Source: Arcticimaribacter sp965277835 (GTDB taxonomy: Bacteria > Bacteroidota > Bacteroidia > Flavobacteriales > Flavobacteriaceae). From it: DNA of 64,000 bases. The stretch covers positions 248,001 through 312,000 of the forward strand of contig OZ255841.1 of assembly GCA_965277835.1 (NCBI GenBank), in the 5' to 3' direction. Of this stretch, positions 7,777 through 17,303 are shown piece by piece. The notes under the pieces were generated by a model. That model had not been told where the DNA came from. It worked only from the letters and a program-made list of their open reading frames with translations, and made no database searches. A program made the position numbers and the translations under genes. The first letter of the stretch is position 1. Each line of letters starts with the position of its first letter.

Positions 7777-10629
7777 ATGCCTAAACAACAAGACATCAAA
7801 ACTATATTAATTATTGGCTCAGGACCAATAATTATAGGACAAGCTTGTGAGTTCGATTATTCTGGAACTCAGGCTTTACGATCTTTGAGAGAAGACGGGA
7901 TAACTACAGTTTTGATTAACTCTAATCCTGCGACAATCATGACAGACCCTACAATGGCTGATCATGTATATCTTAAACCTTTAACGACAAAATCGCTTAT
8001 TGAGATTTTGAAAGCACATGATGATATTGATGCAGTTCTCCCAACTATGGGCGGACAAACCGCATTGAACTTATGTATAGAAGCTGATGAGAAAGGAATT
8101 TGGGAAGATTTTAATGTGAAAATTATAGGTGTTGATATTGCTGCGATTAATATTACAGAAGATCGCGAACAATTTAAACAACTTATGAACCGAATTGATA
8201 TTCCGGTCGCTCCTGCTAAAACAGCAACTTCTTTTTTGAAAGGCAAAGAAATAGCGCAAGAGTTTGGTTTTCCGCTTGTTATTCGACCTTCGTTTACACT
8301 AGGAGGGACAGGTGCTTCTTTTGTTCATAAAGCGGAAGATTTCGATGCGTTACTTACTCGAGGATTAGAGGCTTCACCTATACACGAGGTGTTGATTGAT
8401 AAAGCTTTATTAGGGTGGAAAGAGTATGAGTTAGAGCTTTTACGCGACAAAAATGACAATGTCGTTATTATATGTACTATTGAAAATATGGATCCTATGG
8501 GTATCCATACAGGTGATTCGATTACTGTAGCTCCAGCGATGACCTTATCGGACACTGCTTACCAACGTATGCGCGATATGGCAATTAAAATGATGCGTAG
8601 TATTGGTGATTTTGCTGGCGGATGTAATGTTCAATTTGCAGTTAGCCCAGATGAGAAAGAAGATATTATTGCTATTGAAATTAACCCACGAGTTTCCCGA
8701 TCATCCGCTTTGGCTTCTAAGGCATCGGGTTATCCTATTGCAAAAATCGCATCGAAACTAGCTATAGGATATTCATTGGATGAGTTAGATAATCAGATTA
8801 CGCAATCGACTTCGGCACTTTTTGAGCCCACTGTGGATTATGTTATTGTAAAAATTCCGCGTTGGAACTTTGATAAGTTTGAAGGCTCAGACCGTACTCT
8901 TGGTTTGCAAATGAAATCTGTAGGAGAGGTTATGGGTATTGGGCGGTCATTTCAAGAGGCTTTGCACAAAGCAACACAGTCATTAGAAATTAAAAGAAAC
9001 GGACTTGGTGCCGATGGTAAAGGATATACCAATTACGACCAAATTATATCGAAACTTACGCACGCTAGTTGGGATCGTGTATTTGTGATTTATGATGCTA
9101 TTCAAATGGGAATACCTTTAAGTAGAATTCATGAAATCACAAAAATTGATTTATGGTTCCTTAAACAATATGAAGAATTACATGCCTTAGAAAAAGAAAT
9201 ATCAACTTATTCTATTGATACCTTAGACAAGTCATTACTTCTTGAAGCAAAACAAAAAGGATTTGCAGACAGACAAATTGCGCATATGCTTAAATGCTTA
9301 GAAAGCGAGGTTTATAAGCTAAGGCACGCAAAAGGCATCCGCCGTGTGTATAAACAAGTAGATACTTGTGCTGCTGAGTTCGAGGCTAAAACAGCATATT
9401 ATTACTCTACTTTCGAAGCGCAAATGCAAATAGACGGGCAAGATTCTTTTAGTGATAATGAAAGTATTGTGACTGACCGAAAGAAAATAGTTGTACTAGG
9501 TTCTGGACCTAATCGTATAGGGCAAGGAATTGAGTTTGACTATTGTTGTGTGCATGGCGTATTGGCAGCCTCGGAATGTGGCTACGAAACTATTATGATT
9601 AATTGCAACCCAGAGACAGTATCTACAGATTTTGACATTGCCGATAAATTATATTTTGAGCCAGTCTTTTGGGAGCATATTTACGACATAATTCAGCACG
9701 AAAAACCAGAAGGTGTAATTGTGCAATTGGGAGGGCAAACGGCACTTAAATTAGCAGAAAAATTAGATCGGTACGGTATTAAAATTATAGGGACCAGTTA
9801 TAAATCACTTGATTTAGCTGAGGACAGAGGTAGTTTTTCTACGCTTTTAAAGCATAATAATATACCATACCCCGATTTTGGGGTTGCACAAAATGCAGAT
9901 GAGGCTTTGGCTTTAGCCGACAAACTAAATTTCCCAATACTTGTTCGTCCTTCTTATGTTTTGGGAGGACAGGGAATGAAAATAGTTATTAATAAAGAAG
10001 AACTAGAGGCACATGTTGTAGATTTATTAGGTAAAATCCCTAATAATAAACTACTATTAGACCATTACTTAGACGGGGCTATCGAAGCAGAAGCAGATGC
10101 AATATGCGATGGAGATGATATATATATTATTGGTATAATGGAGCATATAGAACCTTGTGGAATTCACTCGGGAGACTCTAACGCAACATTACCTGTGTTT
10201 AACCTCGGAGAGTTTGTTCTTCAGCAAATAAAAGATCATACCGTTAAAATTGCTAAAGCATTGGGTACTGTTGGTTTAATAAATATTCAATTTGCAATTA
10301 AAGGCGATAAAGTATTTATTATTGAGGCTAACCCTAGGGCTTCGCGTACAGTTCCTTTTATAGCAAAGGCATACAAAGAGCCTTATGTAAATTATGCTAC
10401 TAAAGTAATGTTGGGGCATAAAAAAGTTAAAGATTTTAACTTTACACCGCAATTAGATGGATATGCAATAAAGCAACCTGTTTTTTCATTTAACAAGTTC
10501 CCAAATGTAAACAAGCAGTTAGGGCCCGAAATGAAAAGTACAGGCGAGAGCATTTTATTTATAGACAGTCTAAAAGACGATGAGTTTTATGACCTTTATG
10601 CTCGGCGTAAAATGTATTTAACCAAATAA
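7777..10629 (+). CDS. carB: carbamoyl-phosphate synthase large subunit (short form lacking the allosteric domain)
   Basis: A 950-residue protein made of two homologous ATP-grasp halves. The first begins with GSGPIIIGQACEFDYSG (from about residue 14), the second with GSGPNRIGQGIEFDYCC (from about residue 575). It makes carbamoyl phosphate from bicarbonate, ATP and ammonia delivered by CarA, for pyrimidine and arginine synthesis. The sequence stops soon after GPEMKSTGES, where the roughly 120-residue MGS-like domain begins in the about 1070-residue E. coli enzyme; the UMP/ornithine-binding domain is therefore missing. carA is not adjacent. Confidence 0.95.
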   Translation: MPKQQDIKTILIIGSGPIIIGQACEFDYSGTQALRSLREDGITTVLINSNPATIMTDPTMADHVYLKPLTTKSLIEILKAHDDIDAVLPTMGGQTALNLCIEADEKGIWEDFNVKIIGVDIAAINITEDREQFKQLMNRIDIPVAPAKTATSFLKGKEIAQEFGFPLVIRPSFTLGGTGASFVHKAEDFDALLTRGLEASPIHEVLIDKALLGWKEYELELLRDKNDNVVIICTIENMDPMGIHTGDSITVAPAMTLSDTAYQRMRDMAIKMMRSIGDFAGGCNVQFAVSPDEKEDIIAIEINPRVSRSSALASKASGYPIAKIASKLAIGYSLDELDNQITQSTSALFEPTVDYVIVKIPRWNFDKFEGSDRTLGLQMKSVGEVMGIGRSFQEALHKATQSLEIKRNGLGADGKGYTNYDQIISKLTHASWDRVFVIYDAIQMGIPLSRIHEITKIDLWFLKQYEELHALEKEISTYSIDTLDKSLLLEAKQKGFADRQIAHMLKCLESEVYKLRHAKGIRRVYKQVDTCAAEFEAKTAYYYSTFEAQMQIDGQDSFSDNESIVTDRKKIVVLGSGPNRIGQGIEFDYCCVHGVLAASECGYETIMINCNPETVSTDFDIADKLYFEPVFWEHIYDIIQHEKPEGVIVQLGGQTALKLAEKLDRYGIKIIGTSYKSLDLAEDRGSFSTLLKHNNIPYPDFGVAQNADEALALADKLNFPILVRPSYVLGGQGMKIVINKEELEAHVVDLLGKIPNNKLLLDHYLDGAIEAEADAICDGDDIYIIGIMEHIEPCGIHSGDSNATLPVFNLGEFVLQQIKDHTVKIAKALGTVGLINIQFAIKGDKVFIIEANPRASRTVPFIAKAYKEPYVNYATKVMLGHKKVKDFNFTPQLDGYAIKQPVFSFNKFPNVNKQLGPEMKSTGESILFIDSLKDDEFYDLYARRKMYLTK

Positions 10630-10652
10630 ATTTTTATTTAATAAAAATTTTA
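10626..10652. terminator. AT-only bidirectional terminator between carB and btuD
   Basis: Perfect 10-bp inverted repeat AAATTTTTAT / ATAAAAATTT (10628-10637 and 10641-10650) with a 3-nt loop, placed across the stop codons of the two convergent genes, which are only 4 bp apart. It could stop transcription from either side. The stem has no G or C, so its efficiency is uncertain. Confidence 0.45.
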
Positions 10653-11398
10653 AACTGCTTTTCAGTAGAGTTAAAGTGTACTATTTTTTCGGGAAAAACT
10701 TTGTTGAATACACCCTTTTTAATTAATTCGTTTGGCGTGCCATATACCCATGTATTATTTTCTAAAAGGAGAATTAATTGATCGCAGACTTGTATTGCGG
10801 TATTCAAATCGTGGCTTGTAAATAGAATACTTTTAGTACCCTTTTTTACAATGTGTTTCATTTGCTTAAATAGAATTGCTTTGTTGTGTAAATCTAAATG
10901 AGAGCTAGGTTCATCTAATAATATTAAGGGGGTGTCTTGGGCGAGCGCGCGCGCAAGTAAAATTCTTTGAACTTCCCCATCACTCATAGTTTTCAACGTT
11001 TTTTTTACAAGCCCTTCAAGGTTTAATTGATTAATAATTGTTGTAATAATGTCCTTGTCTCTATCAGTTTGATGACCAATCCAGTTGGTATATGGTTGCC
11101 TCCCTAATGCAATTATTTCTTTCCCAATTAAATCCCCTGATATTTTTCTTTCAGTAAGTACAACACTAAGATTTTTAGCTTTTTGTTGTTGGTTCATCTG
11201 ATGAATGGACTGTCCGTAGAAAAGGACATCACCACTTAGAGGGGGGTCAAACCCAGATATAGTTTTTAGTAAAGTACTTTTTCCTATACCATTGCTTCCA
11301 AGAATTCCCACTAAATGTCCTGCTTCAATGGATAAATTAAGGTTTTTAGAAACCTGTTTATTTTTATATCCCGTATATAGTTGATTTAGTTCGAGCAT
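10634..11398 (-). CDS. btuD: cobalamin ABC transporter ATP-binding protein
   Basis: A 254-residue ABC ATPase of the FecE/BtuD group. Walker A is GSNGIGKST (residues 34-42), the signature is MSDGEVQRILLARALA, and Walker B with the D-loop is LILLDEPSSHLD. It powers import through the neighbouring FecCD-type permease. Sequence alone would allow heme, siderophore or vitamin B12 as cargo; B12 is favoured because a cobalamin riboswitch controls the adjacent divergent TonB receptor gene. It is the last gene of the btuF-btuC-btuD operon, 1 bp after the permease gene. Confidence 0.82.
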   Translation of the reverse strand: MLELNQLYTGYKNKQVSKNLNLSIEAGHLVGILGSNGIGKSTLLKTISGFDPPLSGDVLFYGQSIHQMNQQQKAKNLSVVLTERKISGDLIGKEIIALGRQPYTNWIGHQTDRDKDIITTIINQLNLEGLVKKTLKTMSDGEVQRILLARALAQDTPLILLDEPSSHLDLHNKAILFKQMKHIVKKGTKSILFTSHDLNTAIQVCDQLILLLENNTWVYGTPNELIKKGVFNKVFPEKIVHFNSTEKQFKIFIK

Positions 11399-11399
11399 A

Positions 11400-12422
11400 T
11401 TATTTACGAAGAAGGAGAAAAATAATTAGGGGAGCTCCAATTAGTGATGTAACCCCGTTTATAGGCAAAACAATTTCATTCCCAGGTAATTGCGCAATAG
11501 AATCGCAAATTAAAAGAAGAATTGCACCCCCTAAGAACACGGCAGGTAAAATTACTTTATGGTCTCGGGTTGACGAAATCACTAGCCGTATTAAATGCGG
11601 TGCTGCTAACCCAATAAAGCCTATAGGCCCTATAAAAGCTGTTGTACCACCAGCAAGTAAACTGCTAGATATAATTAGTAAATACTTATTCCTTTTTAAT
11701 GAAACCCCAAGCGACTGGGCGTATGTTTCACCAAGTAATAAACTGTTTAAATTCTTTATTAAAAAAACAGCAATAGCAAGTCCAACAAATAGTATTATAC
11801 TTAGTATTTTCAGTTCTAATGCGCTTACGTTTCCTAAGTTTCCGAACGACCAAAAAATATACCTTTGCAAAGATTCTTTACTTCCAAAAAACATAAGAAG
11901 ATTAACAATAGCAGATGTAAGACTTCCAAACATTAACCCTAAAATTAATAGAGACGTACTGTTTTTTAGTCGGGTAGCTGCCAAAAGAATGATACCAAAA
12001 ACCAAAAAGCTACCTAAAATTGCAGCTATTATTATAGCCCACCGTAAACCAAATTCTTCAAGAACTAACCAATTGCTAAACCACATGCTACCCATAATTA
12101 AAATGGCTACACCCAAACTAGCTCCAGAACTAATGCCAAGGACATAAGGCCCTGCTAATGGGTTTCTGAAATACGTTTGCATTAATAACCCACACACTGC
12201 TAGCCCTCCTCCTGCAAGTATTGCTGTCATTGCTTTTGGAATGCGATAATCAAGGAGAATATATTCGAAAGTTGGTTTTGTGGTTGGGTAACCAAAAATA
12301 ATTTTTATAGACTCCCAAAGCGGAATATCTACAGAACCTAGACTTAGGTTAAACATAATGCACAAGAAGAGTATGCCTATAAGGAGTGTAAAAAAGGTTT
12401 TATATGATCGAAGTTCAATCAT
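11400..12422 (-). CDS. btuC: cobalamin ABC transporter permease (FecCD/BtuC family)
   Basis: A 340-residue, very hydrophobic protein with about ten transmembrane helices and the family landmarks RIPKAMTAILAGGGLAVCGL, NPLAGPYVLGISSGASLG and GPIGFIGLAAPHLIR. It forms the inner-membrane channel as a dimer, coupled to BtuD. It overlaps btuF by 8 bp, which implies translational coupling. The substrate is inferred from the locus rather than from the permease itself. Confidence 0.85.
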   Translation of the reverse strand: MIELRSYKTFFTLLIGILFLCIMFNLSLGSVDIPLWESIKIIFGYPTTKPTFEYILLDYRIPKAMTAILAGGGLAVCGLLMQTYFRNPLAGPYVLGISSGASLGVAILIMGSMWFSNWLVLEEFGLRWAIIIAAILGSFLVFGIILLAATRLKNSTSLLILGLMFGSLTSAIVNLLMFFGSKESLQRYIFWSFGNLGNVSALELKILSIILFVGLAIAVFLIKNLNSLLLGETYAQSLGVSLKRNKYLLIISSSLLAGGTTAFIGPIGFIGLAAPHLIRLVISSTRDHKVILPAVFLGGAILLLICDSIAQLPGNEIVLPINGVTSLIGAPLIIFLLLRK

Positions 12423-13548
12423 TTAATGGAAAAAAATAAGTAGGAGTATGTGTGCTATTTATCTCAGGGTGGAGATAATGTATTAAATCTTTTAAAATTA
12501 ATTCAGGGTGGCAAGTACCAGATTCAAAAAAAGAAACCCCGTTAGAGTTTTCTACTGTCTTGGCGTACGTAAAAATACGTTTGTCTTTAAAAGCTCTAAA
12601 TTTAGGGTAAAGAGAATGCTCTTTCATTAGCACCGTGTAAGACGTATGTTGTGCGGGAGCAAACCAATAGTTGGCATTTTGCCCCTTATTAAGAACAACT
12701 TCAATGCTTAGTGCTTGGCTACCTGTTTGGTTGTTGTCGGCCCATATATAGGTTGCATTAGCATCTCGAAAAAATTCTGCTAAATAACTTTTACCACCAG
12801 GGAGATACCAAGCATTTTGATACACTGCACCAGCAATAACAGTAGGTTTTTGTTTTATTTCCGAAGCTAACTTTTTTGCGTTTATATAGTCTTTTTCTAT
12901 GGTTTCAAAAAACGTGTTTGCTTCTTTCTCTTTGCCTAACAAAGCACCAAATACTTTAATCCATTCGGCTCGACCAAGTGGGCTTTGTTCATTCCATTCT
13001 CCAATAAAAATGGTGGGTATTCCAAGGGCGTTAAAACGTTCGGACGCCCCTTCATTTTCAACACTAAAACTTAGTATCAGTTCGGGTTGAAGTTCAATAA
13101 TGCGTTCAATGTTTAATTGACTATTTATCCCTACGTCTATTATTTTTTGCTGTTGAACGCGTTTTTTTGCATGTATCGAAGAAATATATTTAGTCTGCGG
13201 AAACCCTACTAAATTTTTTAGGGCATTTAATTCTTCTAAAAAAGCAATATGCGTGGTTGAGGTAGCTATAATTCGGTGTACTGGAGTTCTTACTATTGTC
13301 ATATGCTCTTTATCGCTAGGTACTTTGTGCCCTTTTGGCAATAAAATATAACGGTATATTTTTTCAGAATTTGGACTGCTATTTTTTAAGGTTAAAATAG
13401 TATAGCCTCCCTTTTTTTCGATAATAAAACCTTTTGCATACTGAGGTAATTCTTGCGTAGTGGGTTTTAAATTGCAAGGTAGGTTTTTTGTTGAACCGTA
13501 ACTCCCTGTTAGGTAAAAGAATAGTATAAGGCAGTATATATTTTTCAC
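12415..13548 (-). CDS. btuF: cobalamin ABC transporter substrate-binding protein
   Basis: A 377-residue exported protein with a signal peptide (MKNIYCLILFFYLTGSYG). The periplasmic-binding fold of the TroA/BtuF class is recognisable from TSTTHIAFLEELNALKNLVG, the ELQPELILSF segment and the closing ESGTCHPELILKDL region. No clean lipobox is seen, so it is probably soluble in the periplasm, although a lipid anchor is not excluded. It is the first gene of the three-gene ABC operon and divergent from the riboswitch-btuB unit. No riboswitch was found on its own strand. Confidence 0.82.
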   Translation of the reverse strand: MKNIYCLILFFYLTGSYGSTKNLPCNLKPTTQELPQYAKGFIIEKKGGYTILTLKNSSPNSEKIYRYILLPKGHKVPSDKEHMTIVRTPVHRIIATSTTHIAFLEELNALKNLVGFPQTKYISSIHAKKRVQQQKIIDVGINSQLNIERIIELQPELILSFSVENEGASERFNALGIPTIFIGEWNEQSPLGRAEWIKVFGALLGKEKEANTFFETIEKDYINAKKLASEIKQKPTVIAGAVYQNAWYLPGGKSYLAEFFRDANATYIWADNNQTGSQALSIEVVLNKGQNANYWFAPAQHTSYTVLMKEHSLYPKFRAFKDKRIFTYAKTVENSNGVSFFESGTCHPELILKDLIHYLHPEINSTHTPTYFFPLND

Positions 13549-13621
13549 AGCATGTAAAATTAACCTAATTTTTTTGTCTAAGATTATTAACCAAGTTTAA
13601 TTTTAATGACACTATTTAATG

Positions 13622-13629
13622 TATTTTTG
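13622..13629 (+). promoter_or_regulatory. -7 promoter box of the btuB riboswitch transcript
   Basis: TATTTTTG matches TAnnTTTG. Transcription would begin near 13634, exactly where the cobalamin riboswitch sequence begins, supporting both calls. No convincing -33 TTG was found. Confidence 0.5.
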
Positions 13630-13633
13630 CACC

Positions 13634-13800
13634 TAATTTGGTTCTCAAAATAATTTTGAGATTAAAAGGGAATTTGGTTAAACTCCAAAACTGTTCCCGC
13701 AACTGTAAGCTTTTACCTCTAAGGAGGGTTTATTAATGCTTCGCCACTGTTTAACAAAACGGGAAGGCTATTAAGTAAAGCAAGTCAGGATACCTGCCAT
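13634..13800 (+). promoter_or_regulatory. cobalamin riboswitch
   Basis: All classical conserved blocks of the adenosylcobalamin aptamer are present in order: AAGGGAATTTGGTTAAACTCC-like 5' core (13665-13685), CCCGCAACTGTAA (13696-13708), GCCACTG (13743-13749), GGGAAGGC (13761-13768) and the B12 box AAGTCAGGATACCTGCC (13782-13798). It lies directly upstream of the TonB receptor gene. Known members shut down expression of the downstream gene when cobalamin is bound. Confidence 0.95.
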
Positions 13801-13822
13801 TTTAAAAATGTTTAGAATCTTC

Positions 13823-13858
13823 GGGATAAAGGTTTTAAGGCATTTTTGTTGTTATCCC
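13823..13858 (+). promoter_or_regulatory. Hairpin between the cobalamin aptamer and the btuB start
   Basis: GGGATAA (13823-13829) pairs perfectly with TTATCCC (13852-13858), followed by TTAATTTTAG and then the ATG at 13873. It is a candidate expression platform, acting as a weak terminator or occluding the initiation region. No long T run follows, so control of translation initiation is as likely as attenuation. Confidence 0.5.
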
Positions 13859-13872
13859 TTAATTTTAGTTAT

Positions 13873-15708
13873 ATGAAGTTACATTTACTTTTTTTGGGAT
13901 TCTCATTGTTTCAAATTTCTGTTATAATTGCCCAAGAACAAAGCCAAACAGTTACACAAACCAATTTAGAGGAGGTCGTTGTTTCAGATTCTAAGTTCGA
14001 GCTAAAACGCTCGCAATCTGGTAAGGTAATTATTAAAATTACTGAAGAAGAATTACAAAAATATCAAGGACGAGGTTTAGTCGAATTATTACAAACGTAT
14101 GGAGGTATTAATATTATTGGAGGTCGTTCGGCAGCAGGGCAAAACTTAAATTTTTCTATACGCGGGGGGCGTAATCGTCAAGTTTTGATTTTGATAGACG
14201 GTGTACGCGTTTCGGACCCTTCTAGGATTGATAATGACTTTGATTTGAATTTTTTGAACTTAGCTGATATCATATCAATAGAAATTCTTAAAGGAGCAAC
14301 AAGTACTCTATATGGTAGTTCTGCATCCGCAGGGGTTATTAATATAACCACCAAAAAATCGTCTAAAGAAGTAGGGGGGCGTTTAGGCATAACCACAGGA
14401 ACTCAAAAGGCAGCAAATAAAACCTTAGAAGATTTGACCTATTTTTCTAGCTTCGCCACATTTATAGGCTCTAAAGATAAGTTTAACTATAAAGTTAATT
14501 TGAATATTCAGCAAATAGATGGTTTAAGTTCGGTACGAAACGGTACAGAATTAGACCCTTTTGAGCGTTCAAACTTAGGGTTTCAGTTTGGGAGAAAGGG
14601 AGAGAAACTAAATTGGAGTGTAGAATTAAATTCAGATAATATTGTTTCTGATTATGATAATGCATTCCCTGTAGAAGACGCAGATTTTAGATTAACGACA
14701 AACTTAAATAGATTCTCTTTTACGACTAACTACGATTATGCTAAGGGAAGTTTATATACTGTTTTTGGGTATCAAAAAACAAAAAGAAATTTTAAAGATA
14801 GTTTTCCACGAAGCACGCAAGCCGCCAATTTAACGCTCGATGTATATAACAAGTATAAAATTAGAGATCGTATATATAGTATAATAGGTTATTTACATCA
14901 ACAATCTTCTTATGTGGGCGTTCCTATGAACACTCAAAACGACATATACGCCAACTTTGTGTATTTGTCTTCGCAAGGTTTTAATTTAAATGTCGGAGGA
15001 CGATTAAATATAAATAATATCTATGGGAACCATTTGACATATAGTGTAAACCCAAGCTATTCACTTGCGTTGGGTAAGGGTAATAAAATAAAATTTATGT
15101 CGTCTTATAGCACGGCTTTTATTAGCCCAAGTTTATATCAAGTGTACGATGAATATTCGGGTAACTTAGACCTAGAACCCGAAGAAAACAGCACCTTAGA
15201 ATTTGGTGTTGAGTGGACCAAAGATAATGTAAGAGGGTCTTTAGTGTTTTTTAATCGATTGGAAAACCCAACGTTGATTTACGATTTCACTACGTTTCGC
15301 TATGGAAATTCACCTAATAAAATAGATTACCAAGGGATTGAATTTCAATACCAAAACAAACTGTTTAACGCCTTAGATTTAAGAATGAATTATACGTATA
15401 ATCAAACTAAAGGTGGTGATTTAATTAATTTACCGAAGCATTCTGCTAGTTTAATTTTTGATTATAGTTTTATTGATGCAATAGATTTGCATACATCCAT
15501 TCAACATTTAGGTAGCAGAACAGCTTTGAGCGGGGTTAATCTAAACTCTTATACTTTGGTTGACTTTAAAATAAGCCATCAATTTTTGAAAAAAAAGCTA
15601 CCTGTATTTTTTACAGTAGCAAATATCTTTGATACTGATTATATAGAAATTGAAAACTATAGCACCCAAGGGCGAAATTTTCGGTTAGGTGTAATTTTTA
15701 ATTTTTAA
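13873..15708 (+). CDS. btuB: TonB-dependent cobalamin receptor (BtuB-type)
   Basis: A 611-residue outer-membrane receptor: signal peptide (residues 1 to about 20), a TonB-box-like stretch NLEEVVVSDSKFE, plug domain (RSAAGQNLNFSIRGGRNRQV, STLYGSSASAGVINITT), and a 22-strand barrel ending in YSTQGRNFRLGVIFNF with the usual terminal aromatic residue. It binds external B12 and passes it to the periplasm using TonB energy. ATG at 13873 is chosen because a TTG at 13846 would fall inside the riboswitch hairpin and add residues before the signal peptide. The 3' end overlaps the convergent protease gene by 11 bp. Confidence 0.92.
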   Translation: MKLHLLFLGFSLFQISVIIAQEQSQTVTQTNLEEVVVSDSKFELKRSQSGKVIIKITEEELQKYQGRGLVELLQTYGGINIIGGRSAAGQNLNFSIRGGRNRQVLILIDGVRVSDPSRIDNDFDLNFLNLADIISIEILKGATSTLYGSSASAGVINITTKKSSKEVGGRLGITTGTQKAANKTLEDLTYFSSFATFIGSKDKFNYKVNLNIQQIDGLSSVRNGTELDPFERSNLGFQFGRKGEKLNWSVELNSDNIVSDYDNAFPVEDADFRLTTNLNRFSFTTNYDYAKGSLYTVFGYQKTKRNFKDSFPRSTQAANLTLDVYNKYKIRDRIYSIIGYLHQQSSYVGVPMNTQNDIYANFVYLSSQGFNLNVGGRLNINNIYGNHLTYSVNPSYSLALGKGNKIKFMSSYSTAFISPSLYQVYDEYSGNLDLEPEENSTLEFGVEWTKDNVRGSLVFFNRLENPTLIYDFTTFRYGNSPNKIDYQGIEFQYQNKLFNALDLRMNYTYNQTKGGDLINLPKHSASLIFDYSFIDAIDLHTSIQHLGSRTALSGVNLNSYTLVDFKISHQFLKKKLPVFFTVANIFDTDYIEIENYSTQGRNFRLGVIFNF

Positions 15709-17263
15709 ATAATATTTCAGAAAACATTTCGGTAGAAAAATCACCTTCGATATACATTCCAAATGATTCTTCTGTTGGTGGAAGCTGAACAAGCCCATCT
15801 GGTTTAGGAGCAGAAAATCGTCTTGCAGTTCCTGAAATTTTACTTAGAGCAGTTGCCAACAGAGGCTCTGTAGGAGACCCTAACACGCCATAGTTACTTG
15901 CGACCTCTTGTTGTTCTAAAGTTGGAATTAAACCATCTGCATAATCCGCAAAATCTTTACTATTAGCTATTTTTAGTACTATGGGTTGCATTGCATAGGT
16001 ATGGTTTGGATTTTTTGTAGCCGGATTTTTATTATCTATATAATCATAGAGTGTAACCGACCCTACGTTTTTACCAACAGTTCTAGAACCAATAACAACT
16101 ACATTTATATATGAAGATAGCCCATTTATTAGTAACTCACTTGCAGAAGCACTTTTGTTTGTAGCTAATATATATACCGTACCAAGTTTTAACGATGTGA
16201 GGGTAGTCCCAGCAACTGTTTTATTAACAAAGTAGTTATTTAGCTCACGATCATCAGCAGTATTTGAATTATTATTTAAACCCTCGAAAAAAGCTGTTAG
16301 CTTAGAATTCCATATTTGTTTAGCAAATACTTGACCAGTAAATTGTCCTGTAATAAGGCTAGCTAAATAGGTACAGGTTTGCACGGACCCCCCTGGGTTG
16401 TAACGCAGGTCTAGCACTAATTCTGTAACTCCCTGAGTAGAAAACTCTGAGAATACTTTAATTAATTGTTCATCAAAACTAGAATTAAAACTATTATACA
16501 TTAAATATCCTACTTTTTTACCGCCGTGATTTAAAACTAAGTTTCTGTGAATTGGGTCTTCTTGAAAATCTTTTATTTTATTTAGGGTAATTGTAGTCCC
16601 AGTATTAGTAAATGTCTTACTAGATGAATCGAAACTTGCACGCCCCACATTATAACTTAAATCTTGACTTGTTAATAGCGCTATATAATTATTTGTATTG
16701 AGGTTTATATTGTTAATACGGTTAACAAAATCCCCACGTTTAATCCCTTTTTTTTCTGCATCAGAACCTTTAACTACGTGAGTAACTGAAAGAACTAAAT
16801 TATTACACCCGTCGCATTGTCGAGTCACAATATACCGCATTCCGTTATCTGACGAAATTCCAGCTAATTGATTTTCTAAAGCTTTATAATCATTTTGAAT
16901 CCAACTAAAACGGTCAACAGGAAACTTTAGACTATTGAAAAAAGATGTAGGATTCGATTCATTACTTAAAAAAGAGAGGTAATCAGCAGCATTAGTTTTT
17001 TTAGAATCTGCCAAATTTGGCACTTGCTCTTGCCAATAATAATATAAATTTAATCCTTTCCAAATAAAATCATTTATCTCATTAGTTGCAGTTGCAGTTG
17101 TGCTTGTACCCGTACCTGTTGTGCTTGTATTTGTTCCCGATGGTGGAGTTGTCGCTACTGGTGTACCAGGTACGCTTGTGATAGTATCATCATTATCGGA
17201 AGAACAGCTTGTTAAAAACATAACAAAGCCTATAGCTAGTATATAGTAAAATGATTTTTTCAT
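15698..17263 (-). CDS. S41 family C-terminal processing protease, lipoprotein
   Basis: A 521-residue lipoprotein with a signal peptide and lipobox FLTSC (Cys20). A Ser/Thr-rich linker (about residues 38-60) precedes an N-terminal helical cap, a PDZ domain (DAEKKGIKRGDFVNRINNIN) and the S41 peptidase core (ELVLDLRYNPGGSV; catalytic Ser in NKSASASELLINGL; a later Lys in RTVGKNVGSV). It acts in the periplasm or at the surface on misfolded or tail-tagged proteins. ATG at 17263 is preferred over the in-frame TTG at 17284, which sits near the predicted transcription start. It overlaps the btuB end by 11 bp. Confidence 0.88.
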   Translation of the reverse strand: MKKSFYYILAIGFVMFLTSCSSDNDDTITSVPGTPVATTPPSGTNTSTTGTGTSTTATATNEINDFIWKGLNLYYYWQEQVPNLADSKKTNAADYLSFLSNESNPTSFFNSLKFPVDRFSWIQNDYKALENQLAGISSDNGMRYIVTRQCDGCNNLVLSVTHVVKGSDAEKKGIKRGDFVNRINNINLNTNNYIALLTSQDLSYNVGRASFDSSSKTFTNTGTTITLNKIKDFQEDPIHRNLVLNHGGKKVGYLMYNSFNSSFDEQLIKVFSEFSTQGVTELVLDLRYNPGGSVQTCTYLASLITGQFTGQVFAKQIWNSKLTAFFEGLNNNSNTADDRELNNYFVNKTVAGTTLTSLKLGTVYILATNKSASASELLINGLSSYINVVVIGSRTVGKNVGSVTLYDYIDNKNPATKNPNHTYAMQPIVLKIANSKDFADYADGLIPTLEQQEVASNYGVLGSPTEPLLATALSKISGTARRFSAPKPDGLVQLPPTEESFGMYIEGDFSTEMFSEILFKN

Positions 17264-17295
17264 GTTCTTTAATATTTTATGCAAGTTTTATACGT

Positions 17296-17303
17296 CAAAT
17301 ATA
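17296..17303 (-). promoter_or_regulatory. -7 promoter box of the S41 protease gene
   Basis: The minus strand reads TATATTTG, a full match to TAnnTTTG. The predicted start near 17290 gives a leader of about 27 nt before the ATG at 17263 and argues against the TTG start at 17284. Confidence 0.5.

Noticed and set aside
13846..13872. Upstream TTG start for btuB
   Set aside because: It lies inside the GGGATAA/TTATCCC hairpin and would put nine residues ahead of a good signal peptide that starts at the ATG at 13873.
17101..17170. Repeat in the S41 protease gene (Ser/Thr/Gly codons) as an independent repeat element
   Set aside because: It encodes the flexible linker after the lipobox and is in frame with the protease; no copy is seen elsewhere.
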